Source: Termitomyces sp. T153 (lineage: Eukaryota > Basidiomycota > Agaricomycetes > Agaricales > Lyophyllaceae). From it: DNA of 64,000 bases. A program made the position numbers and the translations under genes. The notes below the pieces were generated by a model, which saw only the letters and a program-made list of their open reading frames with translations, had not been told where the DNA came from and ran no database searches. The stretch is taken from NCBI GenBank assembly GCA_018296165.2, contig JACKQL020000011.1, positions 682,001-746,000 on the forward strand, read 5' to 3'. Shown here one piece after another: positions 47,491 to 59,588 of this stretch (positions within the stretch are counted from its first letter, which is position 1; each line of letters starts with the position of its first letter).

Positions 47491-47855
47491 AGCTCTGAAA
47501 ATATACATGTACCAGAAGGAATGTAAAATAGAAAGTAGAAAATATTGTATTTCCATTACGATAGTCATATCTCAACAGGCATTCAGTCGACCTAGCCCAC
47601 CTTCGGTCCTTCCATCAGAAGTACTGATCTATACCAACAAACATGCCAAGGTATCCCTCGATTGCGCCACACAACATTATGCGTAGTAAGTGCCTTTGTT
47701 TTTGCTTCTTTCACTGCACCAATATTCCAAAAAGTCAAATTTGCGTCGTAGGTTTTAAGACATCCTGATAAAAATATGAAAGTCTAAGTCCTCAAGTATC
47801 GATGAAAATAAAGGTATAACACGTGAACGCATAGTAGACAGTGGGAAGACTCATT
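47491..47855. other. Convergent 3' region between LEU2 and GLC3
   Basis: Both flanking genes end here. The sequence is AT-rich and fits UTRs and polyadenylation signals. I see no gene. Confidence 0.55.
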
Positions 47856-50392
47856 TTATTTTGCGAGGACTATGCAAGTCCTTGAAGGAACATACACCTA
47901 CTCTCCAGTGAGATCCTGGGCTCATCGACTGGAAGACAACGTCCACGTACCTGAAGCCAGTTTTTCCTTTCGTTCCACTTCATCGGCGTCGTGAAGAACT
48001 CGCCATCAGTCTTGATGTTCGAAAATCCCCCAAAGTTTGACTCGTCGCTACTCAAGACGATACGGTATTCACCAGGCTCATCTACGCCAACCCTATAGTC
48101 GACAAAGCTTTCAGACGGATGGAAGTTGAAGACGAACAAAAGCCCAGCGCGTTCATAGACGAGGACCTTGTCAATCTCGTGTTTAAGAGAAATATAAGCC
48201 TGTGTCACAAGGGGAACGAACTCATATAGGATAAGGGCCTTGGAATAGATAAAGGACGGTTACCTGTGGCGATTCGAGGTACCCATACTGATCAGCTAGA
48301 CGGTTCATCGCTTTGTCAAAGTTGTTAAGGTACTTATAACGAAGTAGGGAGTCATCGACAACGTTCCATTGGCGCCTGGCATAATGGAACGAGTTGTTAT
48401 TTCCGTCACGAGGGAAGTCAAGCCACTAAAGAGTAGTCAGACGCGCATTCTACGAATGATAACGGGCATGTATACCTCGGGGTGACCGAACTCGTTTCCT
48501 TCAAAGTTTAAATAGCCTTCGCCACCCAAGGATTGAGTTAAGAGACTGAAATGGCGTTATCACAGAGCCGTTCTAAATACTTGAAAAGGATTACCGGATC
48601 ATCTTATGGAGGGCCAGTCCTCGTGCAATAATGGGCGTCATTTCGGTCAAATCAGACATATTAGTGTCTTTAAAAGAAAAAGAAATCGATGTCAAACTCA
48701 GATGTTAACAGAGCGAAGTCAACCGTACACATTTCTTTATCCATGAGCCAGAATGCTATGGTCTTGTCGCCGACCAGGGCTTGATCATGGCTTTCACAAT
48801 AAGCAATGCTTTTCTCCCCATGACGTCGATTGGTCAAAGTATGAACAATATTCCCAAGATCCCATTCACTGTCAGACTTGTGCTTGAGAAGTTTGATCCA
48901 CATGTCGGGGATAGCCATTGACAATCGATAATCGAACCCCACGCCTCCGCTTTCGACTGGCCTACTGAGAAGAGGCATTCCAGATACATCTTCAGCAATC
49001 GTAATGACATCGGGGTAGAGATTGTGGATTGCATCGTTGGCCTAAGAGAGGGGTGAATTTGGAGACAGAAAATGTGCAATGTTCACTGACAAGCATGAGG
49101 TACACAATAGCTTCTATATCAGCAGCCTCTCCAAAATATTCGTGGTAACCTCCAGAGAAGCCTGTCCCAATACCGTGATGCTTGTACATCATGCTCGTCA
49201 CACCATCAAAGCGGAAACCATCGAACTGGAATTCCTCCATGTAGAACCTCAGGTTACTCATCAAGAATCGAATGACTTCGTGATGACTGTAATTAAAAAG
49301 ACGGCTGTCCCAAAGATCATGACGTCCTCTGCCTCCCTCATGGAAGTATAGATGGTCCGTGCCATCAAATTCGTTGAGACCATCAAGGACATTCTTACAG
49401 GCATGGGAGTGGACAATGTCAAGAAGTACAGTCAAACCCATTCCATGTGCTGTGTCGATAAGCTCCTTGAGGTCTTCGGGACTACCATAACGAGAGCTAG
49501 CGGCAAAAAAGCTCGTCACTTGATAACCAAACGCTGCGATTGACCGTTGAATGAGAAAAATTGAAGTAAACAGATGAAGGACAGCACTGACATGCATAAT
49601 ATGCGTGTTCCATAATCGCCATTAGCTGAATGACATTATAGCCGAGGTCCTTAATGCGAGGAAGGACATTGCGAGTGAACTCTTTGTAGGTACCAACTCT
49701 GCCTTCAGCAGTAGAGATGCCAACATGTGCTTCGTATATTCTGACATTGGTTGCTTTCGGCAGGCGAGAATGCTTAAATTTGTATATCTCCGATTCGGGA
49801 GGATTCCAGAAGCGAGCATCGTAGACTGGAGAGACACCCAAGTCTTGTGTGACGCGTCTAATCCAGGCTGGTAGACGTTCGATACGTTTTCCAGATGGAA
49901 TGATCATAGAAATCTAGGGCAATGTTAATTCGTGAACGAGGTGGACGTGAAAACACCTTGTTGAACCTTGATCTTGGAATCATGAGGAATGGCACAGACA
50001 CCGGGAGAGACAGGTGGTATGGTGATCTCCCAAACACCGAACTCATCCTTCTTCATGGGATGAGAGGTCCTGTTCCATTCGTCTGGTAAGGTTCAGGTGT
50101 CATTCAATTTCTTGCGAAAACAGCGATAACGATACGTACTGAAATCGCCGATCAAGTTGGCCTCGATCGCGTTGGGGGCCCATTCTCTGTACACGACCTC
50201 ACCACCCTTGGAGACGTTAAACCCGTATCTAAGGTATCCCTTGGTGAATTTGTCGTAACCACCTTCATGCTCTTCGATTATGTCCTTCCATCGGCGGAAG
50301 ATGTTGTATCGATTGACAATGTTGGGAACGTCAGGCTCGAGGTAGCCATCGAGCTCTGTAATTTTTTTTGGGTCAAGAGGAGGGGTGGGCAT
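47856..50392 (-). CDS. GLC3: 1,4-alpha-glucan branching enzyme (glycogen synthesis)
   Basis: The multi-exon gene starts [20 protein letters not shown] at 50392. An in-frame upstream ATG at 50506 would add a weakly conserved extension. A CBM48-type domain follows ([20 protein letters not shown]). The GH13 domain has [20 protein letters not shown], the nucleophile region [16 protein letters not shown], the acid/base region [12 protein letters not shown] and [20 protein letters not shown]. Next come [18 protein letters not shown] and the C-terminal beta domain ([20 protein letters not shown]). The last intron ends GTAG before VYVPSRTC, giving a stop at 47856. The enzyme makes alpha-1,6 branches in glycogen in the cytosol. 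Confidence 0.92.
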
Positions 50393-51046
50393 ATGGATGG
50401 ATGGGATGTGGGAGAAAGATGGTGGGTGGAAATAAGAGTACTTTACGATGGTCTTTCGCGAATAGTGCCGTTTCGAGTATGACGTAATAATGCGCACTTC
50501 CCCCATAAGGGCTCTCTTTTCGATCGCGTCGAAGTTTTGAACTTGCCTTGGTGTCCTTATTTAGGCTAACAGCAGTTGAGAAGCTGCGAAAAGATAGCAG
50601 ATTTCATACTTCAATGCAAAAATTTCATCTTCGCTAGGGATGTCGGTTTCACGGTGCCTTATTCAGGACTTCAATGTATTGTTCCTGAGCAAGCAGATAA
50701 GCCAAGGACAAGCCTATGGACTCGAAAGTTTCGACAGTGGTTGAACATTGAACGTTGATTGTCCATTGAGTGGCTGCAGTCTTGATTGACAAAATTTATA
50801 TGTATGGATGATACCGGAAGTGTGTACGAATGAATTTCCGTGACTTACATAGTGAATCTGAAGGCTGGACTCAGATACTGATGAAACAAATTAATATCTC
50901 AAAGGCAGAGCTGACTCTTACAATATTGTTCTAGTACAGATATATATTACGGAGTAGATATGGGAGGCCGAGGAATCGCAGGCATGAACGACCGACTAAG
51001 AAAGTCTGATTTCAGAGAGGTTATCGCAAAGGATACCACTTCTCAC
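50393..51046. other. Intergenic, promoter of GLC3 and 3' end of PEX14
   Basis: No coding content is recognised in about 650 bp. It is moderately AT-rich with no repeat that I could see. Confidence 0.5.
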
Positions 51047-52376
51047 TCACCGATTCAACACAAGTCCTTTCAACGCTCTAATCTCGCGTCTGAACTCTTC
51101 CTCTGCGGGACCAAGCGAAGAATTTCCGCTCAAGAATCCCGCTGCACTCGTAGGCGCCTGGTACGGCATATACATCTGGGTACTTATATAACCAGTAAAG
51201 TCTGAGAGCGCCTGTAGAGTGTGCTGGCTGGAGTTGTTCTTGGGCTCGGAATTCTTTGGTAGAGATATTGTGAGTTTTTTCAACGACTTCACTACTGGAG
51301 AGGGCTCCACAGAAGATGGAGTATTATAAGTCCAACGAGTAGGCCTCTGTTCTTCACTGATTTCACTCTCAGGAGTTGTCCCGGTAAACAAAGGGGAAGT
51401 GGAGAGTGTTTGCCATAGTAAGTCCTACACAAAATTAGCATAAGCCCAGAAGTGACGATAACAAGAATCTGCACTTCATATCTCAGTCCCTCCTCGGACA
51501 CAAGCCATGGAATCTGACCCTCCATATAACGGAACAGCTCCTCGGTTGTTGGCTGTGACATTTCACTTTCTTTCCCTTTGCTGAAGCCCTGCAAACTGCA
51601 ACGAAGAAGGGTTATTGGCGGGATGCTATGCACGTCAGGATCCTTGGGGTCAAGGAGCTTTAGTATGTCGGCGATCCTGTGGCAAGCCTGGAAGTTCGGA
51701 GCTTCCTGGGATGGGTCCGGCAGAGGAAGAACGGAGTTTGTTTCAATTTGTGATTTCCTAAGAGATGCAAGTGACTCGTTGAGTTTTCGAAGTAAGGAAA
51801 GGTGATGTGCTTTAAGAGACTGTCGTGCCAATGAGGACTTTATGATGCGAGGGAGAAAGAAACGCTGTCTCGAAATGATTAAGCACTCAACCAATACGGA
51901 AAGAAAAAAACTCGTACGTAATATATGAAAATGAGAGCAGTAGACCCTCCTACAATCCAGGAAAAGACACGAGAGAGGCCAAGAAGAAGGGTAGGGAGAT
52001 TGGATGGTGGTAATTGGGGATATGCTCTGGGAGGAATCGCAGGTCTTTGTATTGGCTTGGATGCTCTTTCAGCCCAGATACACGACGACTGAGATAAAAC
52101 ACTCACAACTTGACGTAGAAGACCGGTGATCTCACTTTCATTCAAGCCTTTCTCCAGAAGAAATTGTCTTTTTGCAACGGCATCCTGGTGCATAATCTGT
52201 GGGGATTGGAGGAATCCACGAGCACGAGAGAGCAATTCCGATCGGTCTGGCACAGGAGTCGTTGAGATCTCTGACCCAGTAGGTTCGGGTTTCGTAGATT
52301 CGGAAGGTGAAGAAGGTTGAGTTGACGAAGAAGGTTCTGAGGGATTAACCTCGGCCGCAGGCTTTCCTTCAGTCAT
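51047..52376 (-). CDS. PEX14: Peroxisomal import docking protein PEX14
   Basis: The gene starts at 52376 with a Ser/Pro-rich leader. The Pex14 N-terminal domain follows: RSELLSRARGFLQSPQIMHQ and KRQFLLEKGLNESEITGLLR, which binds the PEX5 WxxxF motifs. After an intron come PPRAYPQLPPSN and a hydrophobic helix (FSWIVGGSTALIFIYYV), then the basic segment RIIKSSLARQSLKAHHLSLL and coiled coil. The C-terminus is disordered (TPSSVEPSPVVKSLKKL) and ends ALKGLVLNR at 51047. PEX14 docks receptor-cargo complexes at the peroxisome membrane. At least three introns are present; their ends were not all fixed. Confidence 0.85.
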
Positions 52377-52591
52377 GATTAATGATTAAGGATATATGAA
52401 ACACGGAAAATAGCTGTCGAGACTCGAAGTGGGGTCGAACTTGAAATTCACGCGGGAATGAATGTGTGCCGGTCACGAGCTTGCGGTTTCTTGCGGCCCG
52501 CGCGACAGACGCCTCACACCGTGGAGCCTAATCTATGATAACTGACTAACGAGTACAGAATGGGTGCCCGTTTCTTCAGTACAACTCCGCG
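52377..52591. promoter_or_regulatory. Shared PEX14/M24 peptidase promoter
   Basis: The start codons are 215 bp apart. The interval is GC-rich near 52480-52520 (GCGGCCCGCGCGACAG). No specific factor site is assigned. Confidence 0.4.
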
Positions 52592-54116
52592 ATGAGAACC
52601 AACATCGTTTTCGTCTCTCTTTGGTTCAGTCTAGCCGCTGGGCAACTCCATCCAAATAAACCTGCCGAATATCAAAGATTACCCTCTCTACGCGAGGCTG
52701 CATATATTCAGGATGCCTGGAAGAACGAGCGAGTTGCCAGAATTCCTTCACTCTTGAAGAAATACGATATTGATGCATGGCTGGTGGGTACTGAATTACA
52801 TCTACTAATGCAGAGTTTCACAGAACGAAAACCACTCAGATGACCCAGAGAGAGCATGCCGAAGACCCCATCTGGTGGTCTATCAAGAACTCTACAGACT
52901 TCGATGTGCATCGCAGGACCGTGGTTCTGTTTCACACTAATACATCTTCACTGAATGGCCAGCCCAACCCGATGATCTGGATTGATAACACTGGCAGTGT
53001 CTGGCCTGAGCTACGAAATGTTTTAGAGCACTATGACCCCAAGCGAATCGCTATCAATGTCGACCGAGATATTGCATTTGGAGCTGGCCTCCACGTTGGA
53101 GAGCTTGCAGTCCTCTTTGAAGAGCTCGGCGAGAAATGGATGAGTCGTACAGTGAATGAACCAATGCTTTCGGTTGAATATGTCGCGACCAGAGTGGATA
53201 GTCAGCTACCGTATTATCGTAAAATGCAGGAAATTATTTGGGCGCTAATCGAAGAGGGTTTCTCTCATGAAATAATCGTACCAGGCAAGACAACTACAGA
53301 GGTCATCCTCTACGCTCCCTACCCAGATCTGTATCTATTGGCTGACTATCAGTCGTTCCTTGACAGGACCTGGAATGGTGGTTCCGCGAAAAGATGCAGA
53401 CTCTTAATGTGACCACCTGGAGCCATCCCAGAATCTCCGTGATTGTCGAAGACCCTACGACTCCAGGATGGAAGGGCACTAAGAGCATCATACAAGAAGG
53501 AGACCTCCTACACATCGACTTTGGGATAACAGCCATGGGCCTGAACACAGATACACAGCACTTGGCTTATGTCCTCCGTACAAACGGACCCAACCCCGAG
53601 ACTGATGCTCCTGAGAGCCTAAAAGAGGGCTTGAGGAAAAGCAACCGGATGCAAGATGTGTTGCTGGGAAACATGCAGGCAGGACTAACTGGAAACGAGG
53701 TTCTGCGCAAAAGCATGGATCAGATCGAGTCTGAAGGGATAGAGGGTCATTTTTATTCTCATCCCATAGGCGACTGGGGCCACGATGCTGGCGCCGTTAT
53801 TGGTATGTTCATCTTGCGAATGAAACCAAAAAATCTCCATAATTAAACGGCGACCGTAGGATTCGTCAACCTCCCTGCTGAAGTCCCGATTCTGGGAGAA
53901 CTACCCATACTTTCAAATACCTACTACAGCATCGAGTTACATGCATATCATTTCATACCAGAAATGAACCAGACGCTCAAATTCCGACAAGAGGAAGATG
54001 CTCATTGGGTGGCGCAGACAGGCAAATGGGAGTTCGTTCGTGGACGACAAGAAAAACTTCACCTGATTGACGCGAGGAAAAGAGGGCTCGTGCCATTTGT
54101 GGTAATGCCAGGTTGA
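52592..54116 (+). CDS. Secreted M24 (creatinase/aminopeptidase P-type) metallopeptidase
   Basis: Four exons (52592-52783, 52840-53301, 53367-53802, 53860-54116) give 448 residues. MRTNIVFVSLWFSLAAGQL is a clear signal peptide. The N-terminal creatinase-like domain includes YIQDAWKNERVARIPSLLKK and DPIWWSIKN. The M24 pita-bread domain has metal-ligand positions in LLHIDFGITAMGLNTDTQHL (two Asp), SHPIGDWGHDAGAVIG (His), NTYYSIELHAYHF (Glu) and a possible fifth ligand in GRQEKLHLIDA. Family members cleave Xaa-Pro bonds or are inactive binding proteins. The His-Asp region GDWGHDAG is not the standard proline-peptidase motif, so the substrate is unclear. Confidence 0.82.
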
Positions 54117-54292
54117 TCGTTAGACTGCCTGACTACAATCTAGGTTAAATTTACATGCTACAAATGAGAGAGAATTCCGATTGAACGCTAAGAGTTTGCT
54201 CTTTGTATTAATGTCAAAGGATATGAACCGTCTCCTAGCAATGGCTGTATGGCGCATCATAAGCATCATCATTTTATCAACGAAGACATCCA

Positions 54293-56525
54293 TTAGAACA
54301 TATTTGCAAGCTTGCTTGCTGCTTCCCTTGCGTCCAACCTGGGACGCGTTGACTGGACACGAACAGAAGCTGACATGGACATCTGATGAGGTTTGATATA
54401 GGCGAGAGGATCAACGCCGTTTTGAGATATCTGTCCATTCATAGGTCGAGAGGAACCAGGTAGAGGTGACGCTGAAGCAGGCCGCACGAAAGGACCTACA
54501 TTCAAAGGATCACCAGCATGAAGGCGGTTGTCGAATGTCGATGAAGAAGTAAAAGGCGGAGAACTATGGAGTGCTTGAGTGGGCTGAACGAACATAGACT
54601 TTGTGCCGTCGGCGAAACGGCCACCCAAGGGAGGTTCGTTACTGTAAGGCGATTTCTGGAAGTTTGGCCCAGGGGAAGAGGGGCCAGCGCCAGGACTTTG
54701 AGGAGGCAAGGAGGGTCTGAAAGAAGAATCCTTTGTTAGAGGAGAAAGAGGCGGCCGCATTGAAGTTGGCGAAGTTGCTTGAAGATCTTGATTTTGATAC
54801 GGAGGTTGTGTCGAAGACGATGAACCTTGGGTAGCAGCTTGGGACAGAGGTCCCTGAGATGGAAAACTCTGTAAAGGTGGACGGTTGGGAACAGGGCCTG
54901 GTTGTGCAGAATGAGGTGGCTGAGTTGATCGCTGGAAGCCGTTGGACGGAGGTGCATAAGAACGTTCGTTGAACTCCTCGAGTTTGGGAACAAAGGTCGG
55001 TTTGGGGGCGTCATTGGTCGACGAGAGAACCTTGTTTGCCGCATTACTGACGTCCCCTCGCAAAGCTTCCAATTCGCGTAACAGCTGTCGTTCATACATG
55101 ATGGAAGAACGCGCATGCTCAATTAGTGCCGTGGTGATGTCGTCATTTGCGTATCGATTGTGCGTATCGAGAGCTTTGTGTAAGTTTTGTGAAATATTTT
55201 CTGCTCGTTTGGCCAAGACCTGCTCGTACTTGTTGGCCTGGAAATACAAGTCAGTGTTGGGCGAGAATCAACAAACGTAAACCGACCTCTTCCATGTCTT
55301 CTAAGGCCTCATCTACCCGCTCAGGTCGTATGTTAGAGCTAGCCTTCAATCGCTCAATTTGGCGCCGCTTGGAGATTGTGGTCTTTACTGCTTGCTGATA
55401 TTCCTCTAAGACTCCTGTCCGCATCTGTAATGTCTCTTTTGCAGAGCGCGCATTCATCCCTTGATATCCTAACGAGTCGCCTATTACAACACATTCACTT
55501 ACAGCTTGTGCCTGGCCCAGGTCAGCCAGACTATGCCAGGCGCGCCCTATCTTTCTCAACGCGTTTCCTAACGGAGGATGGGCCTCGGTTGTTGCAACAT
55601 TCACAAGCTTATTTCCCATCTCAACGTGAGCAGTGGCAAGAGCTTTGAATAACAGTCGTTAGTCAGATAGAAAGGTGGAAATTATGCAAAATACATTTTC
55701 TTCCAAGAGCAAGTTTATCAACCGCTTTTGCGGTGTCAAAAAACTGGCCTTCTAGTTTAGTGAGCTCAAAACGAGCCCGTTGAAGTTCTTCGTCCTCATC
55801 AGGCACGTTCCGACGCATTAAGGAAAATCCAGAAGAGGCCTTGCGCCGCGGTCTGGGTGTTGGCTGGTATCCGAAGTCGTTTTCAATGAACGAACGAAGG
55901 TCTTCATCATAAAGCAAGATAGGGTCTTCACAGACCCTTGTAACCCACCGCTGTAACATGATTTTGACAAGGCGATCGTCCTCTTCATCCGTTGGCGCCG
56001 AAGTTTGAGCAAGGGGTAGAGCAGGGATGATAGTTTGTGGATTGCTATGGATGATTGTCTCGTAGAACTGCTGAAATTCAAGATACGAGCGCGACACATT
56101 CCGATAAGTCGTTCCTGTGAAGTTGGAGAGATTGGTCTTTGGAGTTGTAAGCTTCTCATGACACAAACTATTACACGTAAATTCACCTGTGCGTCAAACT
56201 TCACTAGAATGTCTCGTCTATTCCTATCCAGCCCGGTGACCCTTACTCTAAGATATGGCTCTGCCTTCTCATACTTCGTCCCGTTCGAGCCGACTGTTTC
56301 TCTCGGCGAAATGAGTCCTGCTTCAGGTTGACCGTAGATCTGTGGTTCTCTGCCATAAATCCCCAGAGCTGGGCCTTTATCCGGTGTTTGTGGCACTGGC
56401 AGTGGTGAAGCACGCCTCAAATTGGGTATGGGAGAATTGGGAGGGTGAGGTGTCGTGGGCCATGGAGGGGTGTCGTCACTGTTATCCGCGAATATTGAAG
56501 CAGTGGAATTAAGAGGATCAAACAT
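54293..56525 (-). CDS. VPS17: Retromer sorting nexin VPS17 (PX-BAR)
   Basis: The gene starts MFDPLNSTASIFADNSDDTP at 56525. The PX domain is split by an intron near 56190: YLRVRVTGLDRNRRDILVKF, then TNLSNFTGTTYRNVSRSYLE. A segment typical of Vps17 follows: MLQRWVTRVCEDPILLYDED and RSFIENDFGYQPTPRPRRKA. The BAR region comes next (ARFELTKLEGQFFDTAKAVD, EAHPPLGNALRKIGRAWHSL, ERQLLRELEALRGDVSNAAN). The C-terminus is a long Pro/Ser-rich tail (PPHSAQPGPVPNRPPLQSFP) ending KLANMF. Vps17 pairs with Vps5 to tubulate endosomes for retrieval to the Golgi. The tail is longer than in yeast Vps17 as I recall it. Confidence 0.87.
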
Positions 56526-56817
56526 GACAAGAACCGAGTAAAAAAGACAGGTCCGATATCAAAGAGTTGCAAGCGCACTTGATGCTGAACAGAGGATTGC
56601 ACCAGCTCAGAATGTATTACGTAACACGTTTTATTCTTGACTACCTGCTGGTATGATAGAATGACTAAGTATAACTCCATGGTCTATTTTAATGAAGGTA
56701 TTCAAAGAAGTACGATGATTAAGGGTCGAGAGAAGGGCATTCAGGAATTTTCACGTCCTTCAGAGACCGGCTGGCAAGAATGTGAACATTACTGCGAGAA
56801 ACTTTTGGCTAATCGAC

Positions 56818-59588
56818 TTACTCAGCATTAAAGAGACCCCACCAACCCTGGTGAACATGATCACTTGCTGAATACAAAAGGACGACCACTTCAGGAAATG
56901 TAGCGTGTTTCCTGAGAAAAAGGTGTCAGAAATATGTTTTTCAATTTCTGACACCTTTTTCTGAGAAACATGCAAAATTTTGTGTCAGAAAATTTCAGTA
57001 AATATATCAAATATTCTCTTAATGTTTCTTTTGTAGAATGATAAATTTTTCCGTGTTTTATCTGAAGAAAAAATAATCAAAATATTTAAAATGTTCTTAA
57101 TGATTTTCTTGAGAAACACGTGCTGAAACATATCACGTGTTTCTCAAGAAAACCTTTGTCCTGTTCTCAGTGTTGTATCTTGAGAAACACTCTGTATTCT
57201 TCTCAAGAAACACATGTCAGCATAACTTACAATACTTCTTGAGAAACACACAATAAAAAAATGTTATAATATACTACAGAAACAATCTATAGAAACACAT
57301 GTCACATTGCTCAGCCTAGTGTTGTATCTCGAGAAACACTCTGTATTCTTCTCGAGAAAGATGTGTTGGCATAACTTACAATACTTCTTGAGAAACATGC
57401 AATAAAAAAATGTTATAGAAACATGTGTTGTGTCACTCAGTACTATGTATTAAGCATCTTGATGAGCAAATCAATGGTTGCATGCTGAGCAATGTGATAT
57501 GTGTTTCTATAGATTGTTTCTGTAGAATATTATAACATTTTTTTATTGTGTGTTTCTCAAGAAGTATTGTAAGTTATGCTGACATGTGTTTCTTGAGAAG
57601 AATACAGAGTGTTTCTCAAGATACAACACTGAGAACAGGACAAAGGTTTTCTTGAGAAACACGTGCTGAAACAAAAATCATCAAGAACATTTTAAATATT
57701 TTGATTATTTTTTCTTCAGATAAAACATGGAAAAATTTATCATTCTACAAAAGAAACATTAAGAGAATATTTGATATATTTACTGAAATTTTCTGACACA
57801 AAATTTTGCATGTTTCTTTAGAAAAAGGTGTCAGAAATTGAAAAACATATTTCTGACACCTTTTTCTCAGGAAACACACTACATTTCCTGAAGTGCGACA
57901 ACGAGACATACCTCAACACCACCGTACTGAATGTCTTTCCATTTCTCATCAAATAACTGTAACTGGAATTGAGATGATTCAAAATGAAAGATAACTCTTT
58001 AGTACCTCAAAGAAAAAGTAAGGAATGTTGTTATTGTTTGCCTGGCATACGAATGTATCCAGGAAGGTCTGGAGGCCGGTAACAGAAGCGATCCCCGCAC
58101 CATTAGACTCATGTGCAGCGTCTGATGATTTCTAAAGGAAAGAGGGAAAGGTTTTGTTGCGAACGTATAATGAAGACAAAGCTTACTGTCGGCCAACCAG
58201 TCTCGGCAATATACATTTTAGGCTGAAGAAAGCTAGCCTGATTATCTTTTGAAAGGAACTTGAGGAATGAGAAAACTCACCTGGTTGGGCAACTGTGAAG
58301 CCGGTTTCACATTTGTATCCTCAAAAAATGATGCGACCCATGCAGCAGCCTCCCCAGCTGTCACTTGCGCAAACCAAGCGTGCACATTAGATAGCTGGGG
58401 AAAAATAGATACTCAGAATCGAAAGCCAATAAATAAAGCTTTGTACTTGCGCCGTAGTCAACCGAGCTGAGCACTTTGGTATTGAAGTAGCTACCAGCAT
58501 CCGAATTACCCACTGGCATGGTTTTGGGCAGCGAAAGGCCAGCGAGCATGTTACGGGTATCCTCGATATAAGCAATGAGCATCGCAGCGCCTGAAGAACT
58601 CCGCAGATTGATAGAATCCATTATTTGATTAGACACGTACATACCTTCATTGCCGATAGCCGAATTTGGGTCGGATTCTTGCTTTTCAGAAATATAACTT
58701 TCCAACAATCAATAATCGCATGATACAGGGCTCAATAGGCACTCGTACTTGAGCATGAACTCATTTCCGACTGTAACACCAGCGATATGGTCAACTCCGT
58801 AAGTTTGGATAGCATCTTTAACAATGTCGCGTTGGCGAATATACGATTCATTGTTGTTGGGCAAAACATAAATGCCGACAAACACCTCCATCTCGACCTT
58901 TGTCTGCTTTATAGCTTCAAGCTGATAGTTCTTTCAACGTATCGCATATGTCGGTAAAATGGGAAGGCTCACCACAAGAGCTGTTTGATTACAATCGGCT
59001 CCATACAAACGAACCCGAGTGGTCAGTTGAGAGAGGAGCTATAGGCGATCGAGGCTCAGCAGAGTGTCACGTTTCACGATAAGATTAACTTGCCTGTATA
59101 TCCTTGATGACGTTCTCTATAACCCGAGTCAGACTGCGAGGATGTTATTGCAATCATGAAGAAACGTACCCAATGAGTTGCTGCAGTTGGGCATCATAGA
59201 ACCTTCAGGGGTGTACGCCATTCCATAGAACGACTTGTGGAGATTAGGGTCTTTCTCAAAGACACTAGGATCATTGGAGCCATTCGTGATCCCCGTAGTT
59301 TGGCCTGTTGTGGACTTTCCTCCCGATGATGAAGTTGAAGAGGACAGCGTTGCCGAGTTTTGAGACTTGTTTTTGCTGACTACGACACCAACAACGACAC
59401 CAACAACAAGAAGAATAAGCAAAATGATGATAACTGCCAAGACCTGGGCACGTTAAAAGTAAGTACAGGAAATCAATGCATAGACTTGAGCGGACCTTCA
59501 CAAACAGACTATGCTGACGCCGTCTTTTGCCTTCCTGTGACGTATACTCGTCTGAACCTTTGAATATGTATCCTGAGTTTGCTGCCAT
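56818..59588 (-). CDS. Membrane-anchored GH17 beta-1,3-glucanase (BtgC-like)
   Basis: The minus-strand gene starts at MAANSGYIFKGSDEYTSQEG (59588). A cytosolic tail is followed by one signal-anchor (VLAVIIILLILLVVGVVVGV) and a Ser/Thr-rich stalk. The GH17 domain gives LHKSFYGMAYTPEGSMMPNC, VEMEVFVGIYVLPNNNESYI, the acid/base Glu in HIAGVTVGNEFML, VHAWFAQV and the nucleophile Glu in MYIAETGWPT. It ends with IPYFFFELFDEKWKDIQYGG. The last exon is only 30 nt (56847-56818, GWWGLFNAE and stop) and lies beyond a 1064-nt intron filled by a foldback element. Substrate is probably wall or septal beta-1,3-glucan. An extra upstream exon cannot be excluded. Confidence 0.85.
56887..57895. mobile_element. 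Foldback (MITE-like) element with arms of about 430 bp, inside a GH17 intron
   Basis: Both ends read CACTTCAGGAAATGTAG when taken inward. The left arm (56887 to about 57316) is matched by the reverse complement of the right arm (about 57466-57895), with a few substitutions and one indel of about 20 bp. A CGAC occurs directly outside both ends (56883-56886 and 57896-57899), as expected of a target duplication. The element is AT-rich and full of TTCTTGAGAAACAC-type units. The central spacer holds a partial second copy of part of the left arm. No ORF is present, so any transposase must act in trans. The superfamily is undetermined. Confidence 0.85.
56924..56964. repeat. Sub-terminal hairpin of the foldback element
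   Basis: AGGTGTCAGAAAT and ATTTCTGACACCT flank a loop of about 11 bases. The same hairpin recurs in the right arm near 57823-57862, so each end of the element folds on its own as well as pairing with the other end. Confidence 0.75.

Noticed and set aside
57170..57620. TTCTTGAGAA units as heat-shock elements
   Set aside because: The spacing is TTC-4-GAA rather than the TTCnnGAA needed, and the units are part of the foldback repeat.
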